Below, one piece after another: positions 6,523 to 13,180 of a stretch of 25,286 nucleotides of DNA. The notes beneath the pieces are model-generated. The model did not search any database and was not told where the DNA came from. It was given only the letters and a program-made list of their open reading frames with translations. The stretch spans positions 1 through 25,286 of the forward strand of contig JANTHH010000009.1 of assembly GCA_024762485.1 (NCBI GenBank), given 5' to 3'. This stretch comes from Chromatiales bacterium. GTDB taxonomy: Bacteria; Pseudomonadota; Gammaproteobacteria; Chromatiales; Chromatiaceae. Position 1 is the first letter of the stretch; each line of letters opens with the position of its first letter. The translations under genes and the position numbers were made by a program.

Positions 6523-6642
6523 ATGGACCTGCACAATGCAAGCTGCGAATTACGCAACCCGCCCCCCGTGCGCTGGCGCTGGATCAGCGGCGAGACCGCC
6601 TTCATTGCCGGCATCAGCCTCGTCGCCTGGCTGCTTGTCTGA
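6523..6642 (+). CDS. Putative 39-residue single-span membrane peptide
   Basis: I do not recognise this gene. The frame encodes 39 residues: a polar N-terminal half containing two Cys/Arg-rich turns (NASCELRNPP, VRWRWISGE) and a hydrophobic C-terminal stretch (T-A-F-I-A-G-I-S-L-V-A-W-L-L-V) ending in the stop, so it would be tail-anchored. AAAGGA lies about 8 bases before the ATG. It is divergent from the RHH gene and shares its control region. It could be a small toxin, an adaptor of a membrane complex or a chance frame. Support comes from the ribosome site, the candidate promoter and the transmembrane pattern; no homologue was recalled. Confidence 0.45.
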   Translation: MDLHNASCELRNPPPVRWRWISGETAFIAGISLVAWLLV

Positions 6643-6958
6643 ACCCGGCGCAAGAGCGGCCCCGCGTTCCGCAACGACAGATGTCATCACGTGATGCCGG
6701 GCGGTTCATGCCGGCATGCACCTTCATATCCCACACTCGAAACCAGTGAGCCCAAGGTCGAGCGGCGAAGCAGCGACATGCTGTACCGCTGAAAATTCAG
6801 GCACGCCAGTCTCCCTGACGCTGTCCGACAGCACGGGGCGGGCAGGCGGAACATGGGCGGTCAAGGATGCCCCCGCCGAGCGGCTGGGGGTCTGTGTCGA
6901 ATAGTGTGGGTGAGCCAGCTGCCCTTTTCCCGGCACTGGGAAAAGAGCGGTTCAGGAG
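6643..6958. other. Gene-free stretch with clustered palindromes
   Basis: No convincing gene is seen in these 316 bases. Two perfect 12-base palindromes, CATCACGTGATG (6685-6696) and CATGCCGGCATG (6707-6718), have centres exactly 22 bases apart, and part of each combines into a further inverted repeat (ATGCCGG...CCGGCAT, 6694-6717). A 6+1+6 palindrome GCTGTC/GACAGC lies at 6820-6832. They may be operators, REP-like remnants or mRNA 3' structures. Confidence 0.5.
6921..6948. other. Hairpin after the PhnD-like gene
   Basis: GCCCTTTTCCC (6921-6931) pairs with GGGAAAAGAGC (6938-6948) around a 6-base loop: 11 pairs with one wobble. It lies about 10 bases beyond the stop of the minus-strand PhnD-like gene. 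It lacks a T-run on either side, so it may stabilise the mRNA 3' end rather than terminate. Confidence 0.5.
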
Positions 6959-7783
6959 CTACTGCCGAAACGGGGCCACCAACTGCCTCACCACGTCGTA
7001 TTCCGTGTCACTGGTCTCGGCGAAGCCATCGTATTTCGTGCTCAGCGCCTTGATAACGGCCCGGTCGGCGGGATTGCCGGGGTCAAGCCTGAGAAAGGCG
7101 GCCTTGAGCTTGTCGTAGAGCTCAGGGGAGAGATCTTTCTTTGCGGCGATGTTGTAGGGCGGCAGCGGGTCGGAGGCATAGACGATCTTCAGACCCTTTT
7201 TCTCCCAGGCATAGGCCTTGGTGTCCTTGAGGATGCCGGCATCGAAGTCGCCTGCCGCGACGCCGCGGGCGATGTTGTCATAGTGACCGATGAAGGCGTA
7301 GTCGCCCAACTCCTCGAGCCTGACACCCGCAGCCAGCACCACCGCGCGTTGCAGCAGGGCCCGCTTGTCGCCGAAAGCGAAGGTCCTGCCCTTGATGTCC
7401 TCTACCCGGTGGACATCACCATCCGCGCGGGCGACGATCATCAGCTGGAAGGCGCCCTTGCCGCGTGTGACGGTCTTGACCACCAGTTTCGCCTGCCCTT
7501 TTTCATGGGCATTGAGATAGGCGACCGGGGTCAGGTAGGCAATATCCACCTCGCCGCCGGCGACCTTTTCGATCGCGTCTTTCATGTTTGGCGACAGCCG
7601 CAGCTCGACCCGGGTGCCCAGCTCGCGGCTCAGGTACTCGGTGAGCGGCTTCAGTCGCTTGTGCATCTCTGCCGGAATATCCATCGCCACGGAGCCGAAA
7701 TACAGCACCTCCGGCGCGGCCTGTACGGCGGGATGGCCAAGGAACAGCGCCACAAGCAGTAGAAGGGTTCGTCGGATCGACAT
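6959..7783 (-). CDS. PhnD-like periplasmic binding protein
   Basis: A 274-residue periplasmic solute-binding protein of the phosphate/phosphite/phosphonate-binding (PhnD) family. A signal peptide (MSIRRTLLLLVALFLGHPAVQA) is predicted to be cut near residue 22. Family features follow: L-Y-F-G-S-V-A-M-D-I-P near 27-37, L-T-E-Y-L-S-R-E-L-G-T-R-V, G-E-V-D-I-A-Y-L-T-P-V-A-Y and D-F-D-A-G-I-L-K-D-T. No permease or ATPase gene is nearby. It starts 3 bases after the stop of a membrane diguanylate cyclase gene, so it more likely senses a ligand for that enzyme than feeds a transporter. The ligand is unknown: many orphan members of this family do not bind phosphonates. Confidence 0.85.
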   Translation of the reverse strand: MSIRRTLLLLVALFLGHPAVQAAPEVLYFGSVAMDIPAEMHKRLKPLTEYLSRELGTRVELRLSPNMKDAIEKVAGGEVDIAYLTPVAYLNAHEKGQAKLVVKTVTRGKGAFQLMIVARADGDVHRVEDIKGRTFAFGDKRALLQRAVVLAAGVRLEELGDYAFIGHYDNIARGVAAGDFDAGILKDTKAYAWEKKGLKIVYASDPLPPYNIAAKKDLSPELYDKLKAAFLRLDPGNPADRAVIKALSTKYDGFAETSDTEYDVVRQLVAPFRQ

Positions 7784-7786
7784 CTG

Positions 7787-9130
7787 TCAGGTCTCTCTCG
7801 CCATGTCGGCATAGTGGGTTACACGGTTCCTGCCGTGCTGCTTGCTGTAATACAGCGCGGCATCGGCATGCTTGAAATGGGTGTCGAGCACGCAGCTGCT
7901 GTTGTCACCATCCACCGTGGCCAGGCCGATGCTGATGGTGATCGAGAGGGTTGCCGCACCCAGCTCGATGGGGGTGTCCATGATCACCTGCCGCAGTTTC
8001 TCGGCGAGCATCCTGGCCTCCTCCCGATCGGTGGTCCGGCAGGCTACGACGAATTCCTCGCCACCGATACGGCAGGGCAGATCGGTGATCCGCACGTTGT
8101 CCCGGATCAGCCGCGCGATCTCCCGCAGTGCCTCGTCACCCGCTGCATGGCCATAGGTGTCATTGACCCGCTTGAAGTGATCGATGTCCAGCAGCACCAG
8201 GCTCAATGCCTCGCCATGGCGCCGACAGGATTCCAGTTCCACCTCGGTCACCTCCTCGAAGTGACGGCGGTTGTACAAGCCGGTGAGATTGTCGGTGATG
8301 CTCAACTCCAGCAGCTGGTCGTTCATCTTCTGCAGCTGATCCGCCTGCTGCACCAGTGCCTGGTTGGTCTCCAGCAGCCGGGTGTCGGCCGCCTCGATGC
8401 GCGACTGCAACTTCCTGTTGGCAGCATTCAGCTGCTCACGCATGGCATTGAACTGGTGGGCGAGGACCCCGAACTCATCCTTGGAGAAGATGGGGATATC
8501 CTTGCGAATCAGGCCGTCCCCGTCGATGTTCCTGTCCAGCGAGTCCGTGATGATGGAGACCGGACGGGCGATGAAGAAGGACAGGGCAAGGAACTCGCCG
8601 AGCGCCACCATGACCACCAACGCAAGCTCACGCATCAGCAGCTCACGACGACTCTGCTCGACCTGCTGGACGATGCCCTCGGTATCCAGCTCCACCGCCA
8701 GCTCGCCGGCTGGCTTGCCATCGAACATCACCGGCTTGCGGAACACCGGCCGCTGCTCGCCGAACGAGGCGGGCGGTCCGGCCTCGGCCATCATGTTGCC
8801 CTTCGGACTGGTGACCGTGGCGCGGATGATATCGGGGCTGGTGACGATCTCGTCGAGCAACAGCTGAATACTGTGATAGTCGTAGCTGACGGTGTACAAG
8901 GCCACCGCGTGACTGGCCAGTCTGAGCACGTCCTCACCACGCTGGCGGGTGGCCTCGAGGATGTCCTGTTCCTGCTTCTGCAGGGTAAACCAGCTGGTAC
9001 TGCCAATGGCGACCAGCAGTACGGCGAGCAGGATCAGCAGCATCTTCTGCCGTATGCCCAGATTGAGGGGCGAGCGGTCCAGGGTCACGGGCAGACCACC
9101 GGCGCGCCTTGCACAACGGTCACCACGCAT
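7787..9130 (-). CDS. Membrane diguanylate cyclase (sensor-HAMP-GGDEF)
   Basis: Makes cyclic di-GMP from two GTP at the inner membrane. The 447-residue protein has TM1 at about 30-50, a periplasmic domain at 51-168, TM2 at about 169-188, a HAMP linker to about 240, a coiled-coil stretch (about 236-272) and a GGDEF domain (about 278-440). The active-site motif is G-G-E-E-F at 356-360. The inhibitory site R-I-T-D at 347-350 is exactly 5 residues before it, so activity and product feedback are expected. D-x-D (DID) is at 315-317. There is no EAL domain. The start ATG at 9130 has GCAGG a few bases upstream; a GTG at residue 15 is an alternative. It is co-transcribed with the PhnD-like gene, probably from a sigma28-like promoter. 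Confidence 0.92.
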   Translation of the reverse strand: MRGDRCARRAGGLPVTLDRSPLNLGIRQKMLLILLAVLLVAIGSTSWFTLQKQEQDILEATRQRGEDVLRLASHAVALYTVSYDYHSIQLLLDEIVTSPDIIRATVTSPKGNMMAEAGPPASFGEQRPVFRKPVMFDGKPAGELAVELDTEGIVQQVEQSRRELLMRELALVVMVALGEFLALSFFIARPVSIITDSLDRNIDGDGLIRKDIPIFSKDEFGVLAHQFNAMREQLNAANRKLQSRIEAADTRLLETNQALVQQADQLQKMNDQLLELSITDNLTGLYNRRHFEEVTEVELESCRRHGEALSLVLLDIDHFKRVNDTYGHAAGDEALREIARLIRDNVRITDLPCRIGGEEFVVACRTTDREEARMLAEKLRQVIMDTPIELGAATLSITISIGLATVDGDNSSCVLDTHFKHADAALYYSKQHGRNRVTHYADMARET

Positions 9131-9203
9131 TGACCTGCCCGATTGAGAAAAAACTGACCCACTGACTGGATTACCCGCCGACTCGACTCTTGTTATTGGT
9201 GAC

Positions 9204-9230
9204 TTAGCGCCAAGACCCCGGATAACTTTA
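9204..9230 (-). promoter_or_regulatory. Candidate sigma28 (FliA) promoter of the cyclase operon
   Basis: On the minus strand TAAAGTTA (9230-9223), 11 bases, GGCGCTAA (9211-9204). The enterobacterial FliA consensus is TAAAGTTT, 11 bases, GCCGATAA, so the match is 7 of 8 and 6 of 8 at the exact spacing. The leader to the ATG at 9130 would be about 65 bases. FliA drives late flagellar and chemotaxis genes, a plausible class for a diguanylate cyclase. Confidence 0.6.
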
Positions 9231-9248
9231 GTTTTTCACTCCTCCTGC

Positions 9249-10145
9249 TCAGTCGCTCTGCTCATCCTCTTGCATCGCCAGCATGGTCTTGTAGAGCAGG
9301 TTCTTCTTCAGGCCACTCCAGGCGGCGGCAATGGCCGCCGCCTGCTTGAGCGGCAGCTCGGCCATCAGGACTGCAAGCAGACGGCGCACCTCTTCCGGCA
9401 GCGCCTCATCCCCTGCCGCGGCCGGGCAACCAGCCACCACCAGCACGAACTCGCCCCGCTGCTGATCCGGATCCGCCGCCAGCCGGGCGGCCAGTTCGCC
9501 GAGTGTGCCGTGAAGAATGGTCTCGTACCGTTTGGTCAGCTCCCGTGCCAGTGCCGCGGGGCGCGTTGCGCCGAACACCCCGGCCATGTCGGCCAGTGAG
9601 TCGAGCACACGGTGGGAGGATTCGTAGAACACCAGCGTGGCCGGGTCATCGACCAGCATCTCAAAACGGCTGCGCCGTGCCGCGCTGCTGCGCGGCGGGA
9701 AGCCCTCGAAGCGGAAGTGATCGGTGGGCAGGCCGGAGACGCTCAGCGCCGCCACCAGCGCGCAGGGACCGGGGATGGGCGAGACCCGCAGGCCATGGGC
9801 ACGGCAGGCACGCACCAGCGGAAACCCCGGATCGCTGATCAGCGGGGTGCCGGCATCGGAGACCAGCGCCACATCCCCACCGCCGCGCAGCGCGGCCAGC
9901 ACCCGTTCTGCAGCGGCACTCTCGTTGTGCTCATGCAGCGCCAGCATCGGCTTGCTGACACCGATATGCCCGAGCAGGCGACGGCTATGCCGGGTGTCCT
10001 CGGCGGCGATCAGGTCGACCTCGCCGAGCACACGGGCCGCGCGCGGGCTGAGGTCGTCCAGGTTGCCGATCGGCGTGGCGACCACATAGAGGATTCCGGC
10101 TTGGTTTGACACCTTGGGACACAGAAAAGATACTCGTCCGTCCAT
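9249..10145 (-). CDS. rsmI: RsmI, 16S rRNA C1402 2'-O-methyltransferase
   Basis: SAM-dependent tetrapyrrole-methylase-fold enzyme that 2'-O-methylates C1402 of 16S rRNA, the same base RsmH N4-methylates. Signatures: LYVVATPIGNLDDLSPRA, AAEDTRHSRRLL, VALVSDAGTPLISDPG, IPGPCALVAALSVSGLP and Y-E-S-S-H-R. From the ATG at 10145 it is 298 residues; GGAAGG lies about 5 bases before that ATG. A GTG at 10112 would give 287 residues, closer to the E. coli length of 286, but it has no spaced ribosome site. The lpoA promoter elements overlap the region between these starts. The gene is divergent from lpoA. In Pseudomonas it directly neighbours rnpB; here about 4 kb separates them. Confidence 0.95.
   Translation of the reverse strand: MDGRVSFLCPKVSNQAGILYVVATPIGNLDDLSPRAARVLGEVDLIAAEDTRHSRRLLGHIGVSKPMLALHEHNESAAAERVLAALRGGGDVALVSDAGTPLISDPGFPLVRACRAHGLRVSPIPGPCALVAALSVSGLPTDHFRFEGFPPRSSAARRSRFEMLVDDPATLVFYESSHRVLDSLADMAGVFGATRPAALARELTKRYETILHGTLGELAARLAADPDQQRGEFVLVVAGCPAAAGDEALPEEVRRLLAVLMAELPLKQAAAIAAAWSGLKKNLLYKTMLAMQEDEQSD
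10106..10134 (+). promoter_or_regulatory. Sigma70-type promoter of lpoA
   Basis: A perfect -35 TTGACA (10106-10111), a 17-base spacer and -10 GATACT (10129-10134). The predicted start near 10141 leaves a leader of about 26 bases before the lpoA ATG. The elements lie inside the 5' end of rsmI if rsmI starts at 10145. Confidence 0.7.
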
Positions 10146-10166
10146 CCTGACCTTCCGAAGAACATC

Positions 10167-12164
10167 ATGCAAGTCAGCCAGACATTGCGTGCCGGCCTGG
10201 TGCTCGGCATCCTGCTCGCGGCCCTCGCCGGCTGCGGCCCCCAGGGGACGGTGCGACCCGGCACGGAGCCCGGGCGCGAAACCGAGCGACTGCGCGCCGA
10301 GCAGCTGCTGGCCGAGGGCCAGCCACTGCAGGCCGCCGAGCTGTACCTGGCGCTGGCACAGCGCAACAGCGGCCCGCCACGGCTGCAATACCAGTTTCTC
10401 GCGGCCGACGCCCTGCTCGCCGGGCACGACCTGGACCGGCTGGACGACCTGCTGCAACAGCTATCCCGTCAGCCCCTGGATCCGGCCCAGACCCTGTGGC
10501 TTCGGCTGCTGAAGGCCGAGGTGCTGCTCGCCCGGCATCAGCCGGCGGCGGCCATGGAGCAGCTCTACGACCGGCCCGCGGAGGGCCTGCCACTGGCGCT
10601 GCGGATACGCTACCGCACCGACCTGGCCGAGGCCTATCGCCTCAGCGGCAACGCCCTGGAGAGCGCCCGCGAACGCCAGGCCTTGGACGTCCTGCTGCTC
10701 GACCCGCAGGCCCGGCTCGACAACCAGCGGGCCATCGTCCGCACCCTGCTGCTGCTCAGCGAGCAGGCACTGCACCAGCTGCAACCCTCGCCGCCGGGCA
10801 TCTTCGGTGGCTGGATGTCGCTGGCACTGGTGATCAAGCAGTTCGCACACGACCCCGAGATCCTGCGCCAGCAACTCGATGCCTGGCGCGCCGCTCATCC
10901 CACCCACCCGGCGATGCAGGAGCTGATCGACGGTTATTTCGAACAGATCGAAAGCCAGTATCTTCGTGCCGCCCACGTGGCGGTGCTGCTGCCGGAGAGC
11001 GGCCCCTACAGCCGGGTCGCCGCCGCCATCCGTGACGGCATCGTCGCCACCTGGTACCAGCAGGACCCGGCCAAGCGCCCGCTGCTGCGCTTCTATGACG
11101 TCAGCGACGCCGCCCAGGCCTGGCCAACCTACAACGAGGCCGTGGCCTCGGGCGCCGAAGCCATCATCGGGCCACTGGACAAGGACTCGGTGAAACAGCT
11201 CGTCCGCGCCGGCGAGCTGACGGTGCCGGTGCTGGCGCTGAACCAGGTGGCCACCAGCAACCGCCCGCCGGAGAGCCTGTACCAGTTCAGCCTGTCGCCC
11301 GAGGACGAGGCCCACCAGGCAGCGGACCGCATCTGGAGCGACGGCCTGCGCCGGCCAGTGGTGCTCGCCCCGGCGGGCGACTGGGGACGGCGCATCGCCG
11401 AGGCGTTCCAGGCGCGATGGATCGCCCTGGGTGGCGAGATCGCCGGCGAGGCGGCCTACGATGCCAGTGCCACGGACTACGCCGACACCCTCCGCCGCCT
11501 GTTCCATCTCGACCGCAGCCAGGCACGCAACCGCGAGCTGGAACGCATCCTCGGGCAACGCCTGCAGTTCGAACCTCGCCGCCGCGGCGATACCGACGCC
11601 ATCTTCATGATCGCCAAGAGCCGCCAGGCGCACCTGCTGCGGCCCCAACTGCAGTTCCACCATGCCGGCGACCTGCCGGTCTATACCACCTCCCATGCCT
11701 GGGACAGTCACTACGACCCGGCCAGGGACAGGGATCTGCGGGGGATATTCCTCCCCGACATGCCGTGGCTGCTGGCCGGTGACGGCGACGACCCGCTGTC
11801 GCGCACCGCACTGGGACAGGCCTTCCCTGCCTGCCTGGGGCCCTACGGACGCTTCTATGCCCTGGGCATCGACAGCTATCGCCTGCTGCCGCACCTGCGG
11901 CGTCTGCAGAACACTCCGGGCGAGATACTCGATGGCAAGACCGGCACCCTCGGCATGGACCCGTACCAGCATGTCACCCGGCGACTGATCTGGGCCCGCT
12001 TCACCGCCGACGGTATCACATTGCTCGGCTATACCCCCCAGGTGCTGGATGCGCCCGTGCAGGGAATGGAGATGGCGCTGCCGGCAGCGTCCGTTGACCT
12101 GCCGGCCCCGGTGACGGAGCGTGCCGCCGAACCACCACCCGCGCCGGTACCGGCAGCACCGTAG
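10167..12164 (+). CDS. lpoA: LpoA (LppC/YraM), outer-membrane lipoprotein activator of PBP1a
   Basis: Outer-membrane lipoprotein that reaches through the periplasm to stimulate the peptidoglycan synthase PBP1a in E. coli. It has 665 residues, the usual size. The lipobox L-A-G-C ends at Cys23, with no Asp at +2, so outer-membrane sorting is expected. The N-terminal part (about 30-260) is helical and TPR-like (AEQLLAEGQPLQAAELYLALA). The C-terminal part (about 265-620) is a periplasmic-binding-protein fold starting HVAVLLPESGPYSRVAAAIRDG and including AIIGPLDKDSVKQL. The end is a Pro/Ala-rich tail. The TTGACA promoter upstream and the downstream yraN and dolP genes match the conserved gammaproteobacterial order. 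Confidence 0.94.
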   Translation: MQVSQTLRAGLVLGILLAALAGCGPQGTVRPGTEPGRETERLRAEQLLAEGQPLQAAELYLALAQRNSGPPRLQYQFLAADALLAGHDLDRLDDLLQQLSRQPLDPAQTLWLRLLKAEVLLARHQPAAAMEQLYDRPAEGLPLALRIRYRTDLAEAYRLSGNALESARERQALDVLLLDPQARLDNQRAIVRTLLLLSEQALHQLQPSPPGIFGGWMSLALVIKQFAHDPEILRQQLDAWRAAHPTHPAMQELIDGYFEQIESQYLRAAHVAVLLPESGPYSRVAAAIRDGIVATWYQQDPAKRPLLRFYDVSDAAQAWPTYNEAVASGAEAIIGPLDKDSVKQLVRAGELTVPVLALNQVATSNRPPESLYQFSLSPEDEAHQAADRIWSDGLRRPVVLAPAGDWGRRIAEAFQARWIALGGEIAGEAAYDASATDYADTLRRLFHLDRSQARNRELERILGQRLQFEPRRRGDTDAIFMIAKSRQAHLLRPQLQFHHAGDLPVYTTSHAWDSHYDPARDRDLRGIFLPDMPWLLAGDGDDPLSRTALGQAFPACLGPYGRFYALGIDSYRLLPHLRRLQNTPGEILDGKTGTLGMDPYQHVTRRLIWARFTADGITLLGYTPQVLDAPVQGMEMALPAASVDLPAPVTERAAEPPPAPVPAAP

Positions 12165-12175
12165 GCCGGGTCACC

Positions 12176-12517
12176 ATGTCACTCAGCGGCAAGGAGGCCG
12201 AACAACTGGCAGCCCGGCACCTTGCCGGCCAGGGCCTGCGTGAAGTGTGTCGCAACTATCACTGCCGGGGCGGCGAGATCGACCTCGTCATGCGCGACGG
12301 GGAACAACTGGTCTTCGTCGAAGTCCGATACCGCAGCCGCAGCCGCTTCGGAGGCGCGGCCGAGAGCGTGAACGCCCGCAAACAGCAACGCCTGACACTT
12401 GCGGCCCGTCACTATCTGCAGAAGAGCGGCTTCAGCGGGCCCTGTCGCTTCGACGTCCTGGCCATCGATGGCTGTGCCGCGCCGCAGTGGATACGCGATG
12501 CCTTCCAGCCTGGCTGA
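12176..12517 (+). CDS. yraN: YraN, UPF0102 endonuclease-like protein
   Basis: A 113-residue protein of the UPF0102 family, which has a Holliday-junction-resolvase/restriction-endonuclease-like fold; its role is not settled. The nuclease-type core is intact: an early Glu (residue 7, G-K-E-A-E), G-E-I-D-L-V at 33-38, D41, and F-V-E-V-R at 47-51, with V-N-A-R-K-Q-Q-R following. The usual length is about 115-130. It starts 11 bases after the lpoA stop and is probably co-transcribed with it. In E. coli and Pseudomonas the next gene is the SIS-domain gene diaA/gmhA; here it is missing and dolP follows. Confidence 0.92.
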   Translation: MSLSGKEAEQLAARHLAGQGLREVCRNYHCRGGEIDLVMRDGEQLVFVEVRYRSRSRFGGAAESVNARKQQRLTLAARHYLQKSGFSGPCRFDVLAIDGCAAPQWIRDAFQPG

Positions 12518-12595
12518 GGGGCGAGTGCGCATGCGAAAATGACAGCGGAGCAATCCGTGGACCGTTCCATCACCCTCACAGAGCGAACCCGCAAC

Positions 12596-13180
12596 ATGAT
12601 CAGACTACTCAGCCTTTCCCTGGTGGCCCTGCTCGGCCTCAACGCCTGCGCCCCGCTGGTGGTCGGCGGTGCCGCTGCGACCGGTGCCACCGTCGCCCAT
12701 GACCGGCGCACCGCCGGCACCATCCTCGAAGACAAGAACATCTACCTGAAGGCGGCGGAACTGCGTGACCAGAATCCGGCCATTGCCGAGCACAGCAACA
12801 TCGCCATCACCAGCTACAACCTGCAGGTACTGCTGACCGGCCAGGCCGAATCGGCTGCCATCAGCCGTCAGCTGGCGGACGAGATCGCCCGGCTGCCACG
12901 GGTGCGCAAGGTGTTCAACGAGGTCAAGATCGGCGCCGAGGGCACCTGGGGTGAGGCCACCGCCGATGCCTACACCACCAGCCGGGTCAAGCTGGCGCTG
13001 TTCGACACCGGCCTCAAGGACTTCGACCCCACCCGTGTCAAGGTCGTCACCTCCCTCGGCACCGTCTACCTGATGGGACTGTTGACCCCGGAGGAAGCCG
13101 ATGCCGTCACCGAGAAGGTCCGCTACGTCAGCGGCGTGAAACACGTGGTACGCCTGTTTGAATACATCCCCGCCAACTGA
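12596..13180 (+). CDS. dolP: DolP (YraP), dual-BON outer-membrane lipoprotein
   Basis: Lipoprotein that in E. coli supports outer-membrane integrity, binds anionic phospholipid at division sites and influences the BAM complex. It has 194 residues against 191 in E. coli. The lipobox L-N-A-C ends at Cys18, followed by the typical PLVVGGAAATG stretch. Two BON domains follow: about 48-115 (including N-I-A-I-T-S-Y-N-L-Q-V-L-L-T-G-Q) and about 125-190 (including V-K-V-V-T-S-L-G-T-V-Y-L-M-G-L). The ATG at 12596 is chosen because it puts the signal peptide at the N-terminus; an in-frame ATG at 12539 would add 19 polar residues. The ribosome site is weak. The 78 bases after yraN hold no other gene. 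Confidence 0.93.
   Translation: MIRLLSLSLVALLGLNACAPLVVGGAAATGATVAHDRRTAGTILEDKNIYLKAAELRDQNPAIAEHSNIAITSYNLQVLLTGQAESAAISRQLADEIARLPRVRKVFNEVKIGAEGTWGEATADAYTTSRVKLALFDTGLKDFDPTRVKVVTSLGTVYLMGLLTPEEADAVTEKVRYVSGVKHVVRLFEYIPAN

Noticed and set aside
6724..6936. 70-codon minus-strand frame in the gene-free stretch
   Set aside because: No ribosome site, no domain and no hydrophobic or helical pattern; palindromes run through it.
7814..9133. 439-codon plus-strand frame opposite the diguanylate cyclase
   Set aside because: It mirrors the cyclase gene exactly; the minus-strand product has complete GGDEF motifs, the plus-strand one has none.
10461..11972. 503-codon minus-strand frame opposite lpoA
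   Set aside because: Shadow of lpoA in a GC-rich gene; no recognisable domain, no promoter or ribosome site.
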